From JAOUFP01 sp963801505 (GTDB taxonomy: Bacteria > Nitrospirota > Thermodesulfovibrionia > Thermodesulfovibrionales > UBA6898), in NCBI GenBank assembly GCA_963801505.1, contig CAWDEY010000016.1, positions 1 to 64,000 on the forward strand: DNA of 64,000 nucleotides. Direction: 5' to 3'. Below are positions 33,226 through 41,215 of this stretch, one piece after another. The translations under genes were made by a program, and so were the position numbers. Every line of letters begins with the position of its first letter. The stretch's first letter is position 1. The notes beneath the pieces were generated by a model, which saw nothing but the letters and a program-made list of their open reading frames with translations, ran no database searches and was not told the origin of the DNA.

Positions 33226-35963
33226 TTGTTACTCCCTCCTGTTTGCCCGGCTTCCTGCTTTTTGTGGTCACTTATGTCGCTATGCAGCATCGCATTGGCG
33301 CGGCGCAACTCTGTCTCGAGGTTCTTGGCTGTCGTAATGTCCGTGAAGGTGATGACTAAGCCGTCGATCTTGTTTTCCTGGGTGCGATAAGGCATGATGC
33401 GCGCCGAGAACCAGCGGCCATCGCTGGCAGGGACTTCTTTTTGCGCAAAGACCAGCGTCCGCAGCACCTCGCGCGCCTCATCAGGCAGCTCAGGATACTT
33501 CAGCTCTGAGACAATGTCTGTCAGTGGCCGTCCCACGTCGCCTGGAATAAGCTTGATGATGCTGGTAGTCTGGGGGGTAAACCTGCGTATCCTCAGTTCA
33601 TTGTCTAGAAACAGGGTCGCGATATCAGTGCTGTTGAGCAGGTTCTTCATGTCGTTGCTCGTACGCGAAAGCTCATCCACCTTCGCCTGCAGCTCCGCGT
33701 TGACCGTCTGGAGTTCCTCATTGAGAGACTGCATCTCTTCCTTGGAGGTGGTCAGTTCTTCATTGGTGGACTGGAGTTCCTCATTAGTGGACTGCATCTC
33801 TTCGTTGGAAGACTTGAGCTCTTCCTGCGAGGACTGCATCTCTTCGCGGGTGGCCTGCAGTTCATGACGTGTTTCCTGGACCTGTCGTTCCAGTTCTGCA
33901 ATCGCCGAGCCGTGCGTCGATATCTTTTCGGAACGGGACCGGCCCTTCGTTTCTCTGGGCTGTCCGGCTTCCTTAAAAACGATCATCACCATTCCCCTGA
34001 GCGCCGCAGGTTCGTCGATCGCCTGTACCACAAGGTTGACGAGCCGCATGTCTCCTTCCGTGCCGACATGTAATCCATCGACCGCAACAACGCCCTTTTG
34101 CCTGAGGGCCTTTTTAAATGCCGCAGCGAGTTCATAGCGCAGGCCCTCGCGCGCCATGGCAAAGATGTTCCAATTGGCCTTGCCGGCCGCGGGTTCGATA
34201 TATTTGCCGGTCCGTCCGTTGATATAAACGATATCGCCCTGGTTGTTGACCAGCACAGCTGGAAGGGAAAAACGCTGTAAGAGCAGCTGGTCTGCAAGGG
34301 ACTGGAGGTTTTCAGCCGGCTTCATCATAAAGGGTTTTGCGGCAGGTTCAGCAGAGGACGGGAAGAACACGGTCGGAAACTCGATCTGTTCGGAACGCAC
34401 AGTTGATTCGTTGCGCCTGTACAACCTCGCTTTCCCTTTATACGGAACAAAAAAGTCGGTAAAGCTACCGATGCTTTCCGCGCTGCCAAGGAACAGAATG
34501 CCGCCGGGACTCAGAGAGTAATGGAAGATCGGCAGGAGTTTCTTTTGCAGGTCCGCAGTGAAGTAGATCAGAAGATTTCTGCAACTCAGGATATCAATCT
34601 TTGTAAAAGGAGGGTCCATAATAACGTTCTGTGTTGCAAAAATGACCATCTCCCGGACCTCTCTGACGAGACGATAGCCGCCCTCCTCCTGCACGAAAAA
34701 ACGGTCTAGACGCTCCTCCGACACGTCAGCGACAATATTGGAAGGGAACACACCCTGGCGTGCCTTCTCTACTGCGTCGCGGTCCAGGTCTGTTGCATAT
34801 ATCTGAAGAGAAAACCGGTCCTTCATTCTTGCCTCTTCCAGTGTCTCCCTGAAAATCATCGCCAGGGAATAAGCCTCTTCGCCTGTCGAGCAGCCGGGGA
34901 CCCATGCCCTAAGCAGCTGGCCCGGTTTTCGGTCCTTCAGGAGGCCAGGGATGCACTCTTTCCTGAGCTGCTCCCATGCGGCCGGGTCACGGAAAAAACT
35001 CGTCACTCCTATAAGCATCTCCTTAAAGAGGAGTTCCAGTTCCTGCGGGTTTTCCTGAAGATAGCGGACGTATGAGTCTATTTTATTGATCTGATGGATG
35101 CCCATACGCCGTTCTATTCTGCGGTAGAGGGTGCTTTTTTTATACAGGGAAAAGTCATTACCTGTCTTGCTCCGAAGGAGTATGACCACCTTTTCAAGCG
35201 AGCTCTGGGTCTTGTTGTCAAGGCCTGGTTCAGGCCTGTTAATGTGCGGGGTATGGTTGAGATATGCCATGAGTTTGTCGGGCAGGGCCTCTGCGGGCGC
35301 TGTGAAGTCAGCGAGACCTGCCTCAACAGCGCTGCGCGGCATGCCGTCGAATTTGGCCGTTGAGGGGTCCTGCACCAGTGCAAGTCCAGCTTTTTCCTTA
35401 ATGGCCGTGAGTCCTCTGGTGCCATCGCTGCCCATACCTGAAAGTATGACGCCGATGCTCAGGTGCTGCCTGTCGTCAGCCAGGGAACGGAAGAAGAAAT
35501 CTATTGGCAGGCGCAGGCCGCGCGGAGCTGACGGCTCAAGCAGATGCAAGACCCCTTGCAGGATTGACATGTCCTTGTTGGGAGGGATTACATACACGCA
35601 ATCGGGCTGGACTTTCATACGGTCCCTGACCTGCGTGACATTCATGGGGGTAGCGCGCTGAAGAAGTTCGGTCATCATGCCCTTGTGGTCCGGATCGAGG
35701 TGCTGGACAATGACAAAGGCCGCTCCGCTTTTGGCAGGCACATGGCCCAGAAACTGCTCCAAAGCCTCCAGCCCTCCGGCCGAAGCGCCGATACCGACAA
35801 TGGGGAAGGTGTTTTTATTGGTTGAACGTATTTCAGTCCTTCCCTGATATTTCGCCTGAGATTGCGCTTTTTTTATTTTATTTGACGCACCGGAACGTAC
35901 AGGTTTTTTTGCAGCGGGCTTAGGTCTGTCTTTTGCTACTGCATTGCTTAGCTTCTCCCCCAT
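33222..35963 (-). CDS. CheB-CheR-PAS fusion sensory protein
   Basis: A 913-residue protein. The CheB methylesterase domain (about 55-235) has the catalytic triad region GIGASAGGLEAL (Ser), IVQHLDPDH (His) and GMGSDGTRGL (Asp). The CheR methyltransferase domain (about 260-520) has GCSTGEEAYSLAM for SAM binding and SCRNLLIYF. A long Glu/Gln/Ser-rich coiled coil (about 690-770, SSNEEMQSTNEELQSTNEEL) and a PAS domain (about 785-890) follow. No receptor or CheA genes are near. It precedes and overlaps the sigma-54 activator gene, so it probably modulates or senses the same signal. N-terminal ~35 residues are basic and disordered. Confidence 0.92.
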   Translation of the reverse strand: MGEKLSNAVAKDRPKPAAKKPVRSGASNKIKKAQSQAKYQGRTEIRSTNKNTFPIVGIGASAGGLEALEQFLGHVPAKSGAAFVIVQHLDPDHKGMMTELLQRATPMNVTQVRDRMKVQPDCVYVIPPNKDMSILQGVLHLLEPSAPRGLRLPIDFFFRSLADDRQHLSIGVILSGMGSDGTRGLTAIKEKAGLALVQDPSTAKFDGMPRSAVEAGLADFTAPAEALPDKLMAYLNHTPHINRPEPGLDNKTQSSLEKVVILLRSKTGNDFSLYKKSTLYRRIERRMGIHQINKIDSYVRYLQENPQELELLFKEMLIGVTSFFRDPAAWEQLRKECIPGLLKDRKPGQLLRAWVPGCSTGEEAYSLAMIFRETLEEARMKDRFSLQIYATDLDRDAVEKARQGVFPSNIVADVSEERLDRFFVQEEGGYRLVREVREMVIFATQNVIMDPPFTKIDILSCRNLLIYFTADLQKKLLPIFHYSLSPGGILFLGSAESIGSFTDFFVPYKGKARLYRRNESTVRSEQIEFPTVFFPSSAEPAAKPFMMKPAENLQSLADQLLLQRFSLPAVLVNNQGDIVYINGRTGKYIEPAAGKANWNIFAMAREGLRYELAAAFKKALRQKGVVAVDGLHVGTEGDMRLVNLVVQAIDEPAALRGMVMIVFKEAGQPRETKGRSRSEKISTHGSAIAELERQVQETRHELQATREEMQSSQEELKSSNEEMQSTNEELQSTNEELTTSKEEMQSLNEELQTVNAELQAKVDELSRTSNDMKNLLNSTDIATLFLDNELRIRRFTPQTTSIIKLIPGDVGRPLTDIVSELKYPELPDEAREVLRTLVFAQKEVPASDGRWFSARIMPYRTQENKIDGLVITFTDITTAKNLETELRRANAMLHSDISDHKKQEAGQTGGSNK

Positions 35964-36067
35964 TGTCCTCCCTGTCAGCTGCCGAAGATTTTAAAACAGG
36001 CATCTGCAATATATTATACAGAATTCCCATTAATTCAATTAAAGTAAAGTTGCAATAGCCTCCCAGG

Positions 36068-36158
36068 TCATCTGATAAACACCTGATGTATTCATCTGAT
36101 CACCTCATCCAGGGCACTCAGATTACCATTGGTTCAGGCCCATCGGCCATCACCTGAT
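36068..36158. repeat. Four CAYCTGAT octamers upstream of the CheB-CheR gene
   Basis: CATCTGAT, CACCTGAT and CATCTGAT occur at 12-base spacing (36069-36100), and CACCTGAT again at 36151-36158, in the spacer between mlaA and the CheB-CheR-PAS gene. Regular spacing near one helical turn suggests an operator array for the activator operon. No known regulator is assigned. Confidence 0.4.
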
Positions 36159-36166
36159 TAAAAAAA

Positions 36167-36982
36167 CTACTGTCTAGATTCATCCACCTTTTTTTTGCGA
36201 TGCTGGACAAAGGCATCACGCATCGATATGTAAGGATTGATGGCCGAGGCCTTGAAAGACTCATAATCTCCGATTTTAAACGATGTTTCATTCACCATTT
36301 CGTGTGCGGCGATTTCAGTTTTTTGGGCAAAGGTCAGATGGGAACTGTCTACATAAGTCAGGGGATACATTAACTGGTCTCCCACAAGACCCACCCCGTC
36401 ACGGAGTGAAGAAGGCCCGAAAACCGGTAATACCAGATAGAAGCCATGACCTATACCGTAATGACCCAGGGTCTGTCCGAAATCAGCCTCCTGTTTTTTA
36501 ATGCCAAAGGGGTCCCAGGCAACATCACCGATGCCCCCAATACCTACGACTGAATTCAGTACAAACCTGACAAGTTCATTGCCTGCCCCTTTGAATCTTA
36601 GCTGAAGCAAATTGTTCAGAATCCTTGAGGGGGCCCACAGATTATCGTATATGTTGCCAAACACAATCCTGAAATCCTCCGGAATATGGGAATATCCCTG
36701 AGCAACAGGCTTAAGCACCCAAAAATAAAGCCTGTCATTCACCGTAAACATTGCCTTGTTTACCGGTGCCAGGGGGTCAGGAATTTGTGGAGACTCTTCC
36801 TCGTATTCCATCCCTGATTCATCTTCTGGCACGTCTCCTGCCCCATTGTACTCATTTCCGGACTCAGTCCCGGATAGCTGGACAGAATGTTCTGCTGGAG
36901 CCGGAGGCGGCCCCTCTGCCCTGAGCAGGGCAGGCAAAAAAACTAAAACAAAGGCCAGAATAAAGTGAGGTATAAGTTTCAT
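36167..36982 (-). CDS. mlaA: MlaA/VacJ-family outer-membrane lipid-asymmetry protein
   Basis: A 271-residue exported protein. A Sec signal peptide (residues 1-22) has no lipobox Cys, unlike E. coli MlaA. An acidic spacer follows, then the MlaA core with DPLAPVNKAMFTVNDRLYFW, PSRILNNLLQLRFKGAGNE, and DFGQTLGHYGIGHGFYLVLP. It removes phospholipids from the outer leaflet and passes them to MlaC. It is the last gene of the mla operon, 46 bases after mlaC. Confidence 0.93.
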   Translation of the reverse strand: MKLIPHFILAFVLVFLPALLRAEGPPPAPAEHSVQLSGTESGNEYNGAGDVPEDESGMEYEEESPQIPDPLAPVNKAMFTVNDRLYFWVLKPVAQGYSHIPEDFRIVFGNIYDNLWAPSRILNNLLQLRFKGAGNELVRFVLNSVVGIGGIGDVAWDPFGIKKQEADFGQTLGHYGIGHGFYLVLPVFGPSSLRDGVGLVGDQLMYPLTYVDSSHLTFAQKTEIAAHEMVNETSFKIGDYESFKASAINPYISMRDAFVQHRKKKVDESRQ

Positions 36983-37028
36983 CCGTTTCTCCTCATGTGC
37001 TTTTATGTACGGGTTGTTATATAAAAAC

Positions 37029-37622
37029 TCAGCCCTTGCCGACTTTTTTCCTCAGGGTTTCAATTAACGTCTCAGGCGGATTATTCGCGAGTATATCTTT
37101 GAACTGGGTCCGGTAATTATTGATGAGGCTTACCCCTTCGATGATAACATCGTAGACCCTCCACTGGCCATCTTTCAGTATCACTCTGTAGTATACCGGG
37201 ATAGCTTCGGATTTTCTCAGGACCGCACTCTGGACCTCAACCGTCTTTGAGGTGAGCGGGACCTCTTTTGTAAAGGTGATCTTTTCATTACTGTACTCCA
37301 GTATCTTATCTGAATAGGCGTCCCCAAGAAGAGTGGTATAAAGATTGATAAACTCCTTCTGCTGGTCCGGACTGAACTTTTTCCAGTTAATGGTCAGGGT
37401 CCTTTTGGAGAGTTCGGTAAAGTCAAACATCTTCTCTGCAATGGCCCGAAGTTTGTCTTTTTTGGTCTTCTTTGCAGCTTCAGTCTTGAGGGCCGGGTCC
37501 CGAAGAACATCAAGCACCTGGTCGGAATAGCCCTTTACAGTATCAAGCGGCACCCCTGCAAAGGCCGGGACCGCATAAATCAGGCAAACAATAAAGGCCA
37601 TACTCATAAATATTTTTTTCAT
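37029..37622 (-). CDS. mlaC: MlaC-family periplasmic phospholipid carrier
   Basis: About 197 residues. The signal peptide MKKIFMSMAFIVCLIYAVPA favours the start at 37622 (RBS AAGGAAG). An alternative ATG at 37643 overlaps the mlaD stop (ATGA) and also has a GGAG site, so coupling is likely either way. The MlaC core shows FTELSKRTLTINWKKFSPDQ and QWRVYDVIIEGVSLINNYRT. It shuttles lipids between MlaA and MlaFEDB. Confidence 0.93.
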   Translation of the reverse strand: MKKIFMSMAFIVCLIYAVPAFAGVPLDTVKGYSDQVLDVLRDPALKTEAAKKTKKDKLRAIAEKMFDFTELSKRTLTINWKKFSPDQQKEFINLYTTLLGDAYSDKILEYSNEKITFTKEVPLTSKTVEVQSAVLRKSEAIPVYYRVILKDGQWRVYDVIIEGVSLINNYRTQFKDILANNPPETLIETLRKKVGKG

Positions 37623-37639
37623 TACTTCTTCCTTAAAGC

Positions 37640-38113
37640 TCATTTGGTCTCCTTTTTATCGTCCTTCTTGACATCTCCAAACGCATATTTGCTGATCAGG
37701 TCTTCTATATCGACCGGCGACGTTGTCTCTGTGATGACCCCGCCTGGTTTTAGAATTTCCCCGCCGCCTCCGGGATCAATCTTGATGAACCTGTCACCGA
37801 TTAAACCTGCTGTCCTGACTGACGCACCAGCGTCATCATAGACCTTTATGCCTTTTCTGATCTTCAGTTGCACCACCGCGATCTGTTTTTCCTGGTCCAG
37901 GCTCAGTCGGTCCACCCGTCCTACCTCGATGCCTTCAATCTCCACTGGATTGCCGACCCTCAATCCGGATACTGAAGAAAAACTGGCATACAGTGGATAA
38001 TATTGATTTTCCAGCAGGGAAACCTTGCCAAGTTTAACGGTCATGTATGCCACACACAGAAGACCGACGACCACAAAAATACCTACACCAGTTTCTATTG
38101 AGTACTTCTTCAT
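37640..38113 (-). CDS. mlaD: MlaD-family MCE-domain lipid transport protein
   Basis: A 157-residue inner-membrane-anchored periplasmic protein. The N-terminal helix ETGVGIFVVVGLLCVAYMTV is followed by one MCE domain (SGLRVGNPVEIEGIEVGRV, AGLIGDRFIKIDPGGGG). The ring of MCE domains forms the lipid tunnel. The start at 38113 has GGAGG 6 bases upstream. It overlaps the mlaF stop by 4 bases. Confidence 0.94.
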   Translation of the reverse strand: MKKYSIETGVGIFVVVGLLCVAYMTVKLGKVSLLENQYYPLYASFSSVSGLRVGNPVEIEGIEVGRVDRLSLDQEKQIAVVQLKIRKGIKVYDDAGASVRTAGLIGDRFIKIDPGGGGEILKPGGVITETTSPVDIEDLISKYAFGDVKKDDKKETK

Positions 38114-39357
38114 TGAGAACCTCCCTCCCCGCTGCACTTGTAGTGAGCTATTATCTTATTGTTATCCTCTGCCCTTTTCATGATATTTTCAATGTCGTCC
38201 GTTATACTGCCTACAGTCATGCCTGCGGTCACCGATATTTCCAGACAGCTGCCAGTCGCCCTGGCGGCAATAATTGATTTCATTTCCGGCAGGGCCTTTT
38301 GTTGAAGTTCCAGGGCAATATCATGTACCAATTGAGCAGCATCTTCAAGCTCTGTATGAGGCAAAATTGAGAGGATCCTGTCCCTGCTGTGGCGTGCTGA
38401 AAAACCTCCTAACGGAACAAAATATTTGTTTACATACGCTCCGAGGGTCTTGAGGACCTCCAGCGCTGTTTGAGACCCGAGTATAACAACGATCTGGTCG
38501 ACGTTTACGCCGAAGAGCACTGCAGTGATCTTTGTATCTATAGTTCCACGGCCAAGCGTAAGTGCGTAGCGTGACCTGAAGATTTCCTTTGAGAGCAGTC
38601 CGGTAAGTTCATCCCTGAGACCATCGAGGCTCTGAAGAAACTCGTCGATCATGGGATGCCTGAGCCTGGTCAATTCATCATAGGTGCCGTGAAAGGCGAT
38701 CTTGCCTTCCCACAGGAGGAGTATCCGGTCAGAGATGAAGAAGACATCAGGGATCTCATGGCTGATAAGAACAGCGGTAAAACCAAATTGTCTTCTGTAA
38801 TGGGCAATCAGGCTCAGGATGATATTTTTCCTGATAGGGTCTTGCCCGGTCGTCGGCTCGTCAAAGAGCACTATCGCCGGGTCTGTCACCAGTGCCCGGG
38901 CCAGTGCAACTCTCTTTTGCATCCCACCTGAAAGCTCTGATGGATAGTTCCGGGAAGCGTCAGAGAGTTCCATCTGCTCGATGCGCGACATCACCTTCTG
39001 TCTTATCTCCTTTTTCTTAAGCTTCGTAGTCTGCCTGAGCGGAAGGGCTATATTTTCAAAGACTGTCATGGAATCAAAGAGGGCATTGTTTTGAAACATA
39101 TAGCTGATCTTGCTCCTGTATTCGTTCCACTCTCCCTTTTTCATCTTGCCCACCGGCTTTCCCCTGAAGAAGATGTTGCCTTCATCCGGTGAAAGCAGTC
39201 CGATAATATGCTTCAGAAGGACACTCTTGCCGCTGCCGCTCTTCCCTATTACCGTCGTAATCTGGTTTTCATAAATTTCAAGATCAATTTTGTCGAGAAT
39301 GGTCTTCTCGTCAAAACGTTTGGTTACCTCTTTAAATTCTATTAATGGCGTTTCCAC
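38110..39357 (-). CDS. mlaF: MlaF ABC ATPase fused to a degenerate GGDEF-like domain
   Basis: A 415-residue ATPase of the Mla lipid transporter. The start is GTG at 39357 after GAGGTGAAT, just past the mlaE stop. Residues 1-240 are a normal MlaF ABC domain: GKSGSGKS near 38, the LSGGMQKRVALARAL signature near 142, and IVLFDEPTTGQDP near 165. MlaF normally ends near 270. Here residues ~247-400 have a GGDEF-like order: DELTGLLSKEIF, VLFGVNVDQIVVILGS, ARHSRDRILSILPHTELED (at the GGDEF position) and a final CLEISVTAGMTVG strand. The catalytic GG(D/E)EF is missing, so it may bind rather than make a nucleotide. Confidence 0.9.
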   Translation of the reverse strand: METPLIEFKEVTKRFDEKTILDKIDLEIYENQITTVIGKSGSGKSVLLKHIIGLLSPDEGNIFFRGKPVGKMKKGEWNEYRSKISYMFQNNALFDSMTVFENIALPLRQTTKLKKKEIRQKVMSRIEQMELSDASRNYPSELSGGMQKRVALARALVTDPAIVLFDEPTTGQDPIRKNIILSLIAHYRRQFGFTAVLISHEIPDVFFISDRILLLWEGKIAFHGTYDELTRLRHPMIDEFLQSLDGLRDELTGLLSKEIFRSRYALTLGRGTIDTKITAVLFGVNVDQIVVILGSQTALEVLKTLGAYVNKYFVPLGGFSARHSRDRILSILPHTELEDAAQLVHDIALELQQKALPEMKSIIAARATGSCLEISVTAGMTVGSITDDIENIMKRAEDNNKIIAHYKCSGEGGSQ

Positions 39358-39365
39358 ATTCACCT

Positions 39366-40181
39366 CTACATCAGAAAAGATGTCACAACATAGTCTGAGA
39401 CCAGGACCATAACACACGAGAAAACAACTGCCGCCGTGGTCGCAAGACTGACACTTTTTGCGCCATGGCTGTCCGTAAGAAGGTGGGCAAAATAGCCCTG
39501 ATAACAGCAGATCGCAGAGACCAGTCCTGCAAATACGAGCGACTTGATAAACCCGCCGCTAATGTCTGCCATCTCAACATATGCGTGGATCCTATAAAAG
39601 TAGGCGCCTTTATCCACACCGAGAAGGAGAACGCCGGTAACATAACCGCCGAATATTCCGACCAGATCGAAAAAAGCGGTCAGAAGGGGAAAGCTTATGA
39701 TAGCAGCCGCGATACGGGGACTGATGAGATACCGGAGCGGATCTATCCGCATGGCATACAGGGCATCGATCTGTTCAGAGATGCGAAGGATACCGAGTTC
39801 AGCAGTCATTGCAGAACCGGCCCGGGCGGTTATCATTATCGCAGTGAGCACAGGGCCAAGTTCTCTGATAAGTGTAAAGGCGACTACTGAACCGAGGACC
39901 CCCTCAGAACCGAATTTTGAAAGCGTGTAGTAAAGCTGAAGGCCGAGTACCATTCCCGTAAACAGTCCGACAAGCAGCACAATGTTCGAGGACCTGGCCC
40001 CGATATAGAAGACCTGATGAATAATCTCCCTGAGCTGTCTGCGCCGGAATATCTTAATAAAGGCAAGCGTAAAAAAAATAGCAATAGCGCCGAGATTGTC
40101 AGTAACGTACATTGTCCTTTTACCGATGAAATGGAAAAATGACAAAAATGGGTTTTGCTTAATTATTGTTATCATATCCAT
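39366..40181 (-). CDS. mlaE: MlaE-family ABC permease
   Basis: A 271-residue integral membrane protein. The MlaE signature runs from LIRELGPVLTAIMITARAGS (about 115-135) through MTAELGILRISEQIDALYAM, followed by conserved helices. It pairs with MlaF to move phospholipid through the inner membrane. It is the first gene of the mlaEFDCA operon, and mlaF begins just after its stop. Confidence 0.95.
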   Translation of the reverse strand: MDMITIIKQNPFLSFFHFIGKRTMYVTDNLGAIAIFFTLAFIKIFRRRQLREIIHQVFYIGARSSNIVLLVGLFTGMVLGLQLYYTLSKFGSEGVLGSVVAFTLIRELGPVLTAIMITARAGSAMTAELGILRISEQIDALYAMRIDPLRYLISPRIAAAIISFPLLTAFFDLVGIFGGYVTGVLLLGVDKGAYFYRIHAYVEMADISGGFIKSLVFAGLVSAICCYQGYFAHLLTDSHGAKSVSLATTAAVVFSCVMVLVSDYVVTSFLM

Positions 40182-40269
40182 GAAAATCTTATCATATTTT
40201 GCTCTTTTCCACGATCTTCGTATCCTCGTGATCCTGTTTTGTTCATCAATTTATTGATATGCTGACTTT

Positions 40270-40510
40270 TCCGGAAAGGTCATGAAATCCAAAGTGTCAA
40301 GAGTGTCCCGGAAATTCAGGATAAATAAAGAACTTACTGAATGCCCGAACCACATTTGCTTTTTTTCTTCCACCTTCAAATTGCTACGCAAGGATTTCAC
40401 AACCTTAATCTGCCTTTGTCAAGATCCGTTTCTGCCTTTCTGTCATGTATGAAATCCGGAGAACAACGCTTCCGCGGTAATGCCCGAGTCATCTTGTTGT
40501 AAGACATAAT
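40270..40510 (-). pseudogene. Decayed BON-domain gene and its 3' flank
   Basis: This stretch aligns by eye with 28473-28710: shared ATCCAAAGT, TCCCGGAAATTCAG, TTTCTTCCACCTTCAAATTG, GGATTTCACA-CCTT, and CTGTCATGTATGAA. Small deletions break the reading frame. It is a dead copy of the BON-lipoprotein gene's second half and its downstream DNA, next to a small lipoprotein gene. Confidence 0.75.
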
Positions 40511-40542
40511 GCATAAAGTACGTTGGACCTGCTTGCCATGCC

Positions 40543-40758
40543 TTAACGAGGCATGGGTGAGATATGATCGTCATGACCTCCGCGGTCCCGTTCACCGTGT
40601 TCTCCGCGGTCCTGATCGCTATCTCCCACGCGGTCTTCGTGGCCGTGTTCACGGTCCCGGTCATAGTACCCTCTTCTGTCGGGGTCCCATCCCCAAATAC
40701 AGCCAGAACACGTAATAATCAGGATAAAGGCAAATATTAAACTAAGATGCCCTCTCAT
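40543..40758 (-). CDS. Small lipoprotein with charged Asp/Arg/His tail
   Basis: A 71-residue lipoprotein. The lipobox is TCSGC with the Cys near residue 20 (MRGHLSLIFAFILIITCSGC), and the mature part is almost only D, R, H, G and E (DRDREHGHEDRVGDSD, DRGEHGERDRGG). The RBS GGGAGG precedes the ATG. It might bind metal ions through His/Asp. It lies downstream of a sigma-54 promoter and palindrome identical to those near the activator gene. Confidence 0.7.
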   Translation of the reverse strand: MRGHLSLIFAFILIITCSGCIWGWDPDRRGYYDRDREHGHEDRVGDSDQDRGEHGERDRGGHDDHISPMPR

Positions 40759-40851
40759 ATGTCCTCCCTTGGACAGATATTAATACTTTTTTTGACGCAC
40801 CTAGAGCATCAAAAGAGAACATGATTTGGTGTCCGCTGGTATATTTAAAAA

Positions 40852-40866
40852 GCAGAATGTGTGCCA
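40852..40866 (-). promoter_or_regulatory. Sigma-54 promoter, copy B
   Basis: The minus-strand TGGCACACATTCTGC is identical to copy A, with the GG/GC spacing of 10. It reads toward the small lipoprotein gene at 40758, with a predicted leader of about 80 bases. Confidence 0.8.
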
Positions 40867-40967
40867 GAACTGTTGCTGCCGGGACAGGATGCTCTATCAT
40901 CTTGATAACATTGAAATTTCAGCAAATATTATGATAGGACAATGATACTGTGAAAGGCGTCGGATTC

Positions 40968-40996
40968 TGATATATCAGGAGTCTCCTGATATATCA
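40968..40996 (-). promoter_or_regulatory. 29-bp palindromic enhancer-type site, copy B
   Basis: A perfect palindrome with arms TGATATATCAGGAG and CTCCTGATATATCA and a one-base centre. It is centred 123 bp upstream of sigma-54 promoter B. The conserved block TGATAACATTGAAATTTCAG lies between them. Confidence 0.8.
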
Positions 40997-41160
40997 GGTA
41001 TTCTTATGCCTTTTGGATGATTCCTCCTGACACTCACGAAGGGACTACACAATAATCTGAAAAAGTACAAATGGTAGTAAAGGTCTTCCCGTAACCTGAC
41101 TCGCTGCTCCCCCTGGCAAGATCGCGGTTCGTTGCTGTAACGATCCTGCTTTATCTCTGT
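40997..41160 (-). pseudogene. Remnant of a sigma-54 activator gene 3' end
   Basis: On the minus strand this reads pieces matching the activator at 31150-33225: TATNRDLAR, LREDLYYHLYFF and, after an internal deletion, the last codons with RNPKGIRIP. The match at DNA level covers CCTGGCAAGATCGC-GTTCGTTGCTGTAA and GGTAGTAAAGGTC. It joins directly to palindrome B just as in the intact gene, showing that gene end, palindrome and promoter were copied as one unit. Confidence 0.85.
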
Positions 41161-41170
41161 TTTTTCTTTC

Positions 41171-41208
41171 ATGCTGAAGGGAGAGAGAATTTCTCCTCCC
41201 TTCAGCAT
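41171..41208. repeat. 38-bp near-perfect hairpin
   Basis: ATGCTGAAGGGAG and CTCCCTTCAGCAT flank an inner GAGAATTTCTC, so almost the entire 38 bases can fold. It lies between the end of the DUF6600 gene and the activator remnant. The T-rich side is on the plus strand, so it is not a good terminator for the minus-strand gene. Confidence 0.6.
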
Positions 41209-41215
41209 GATTTGT

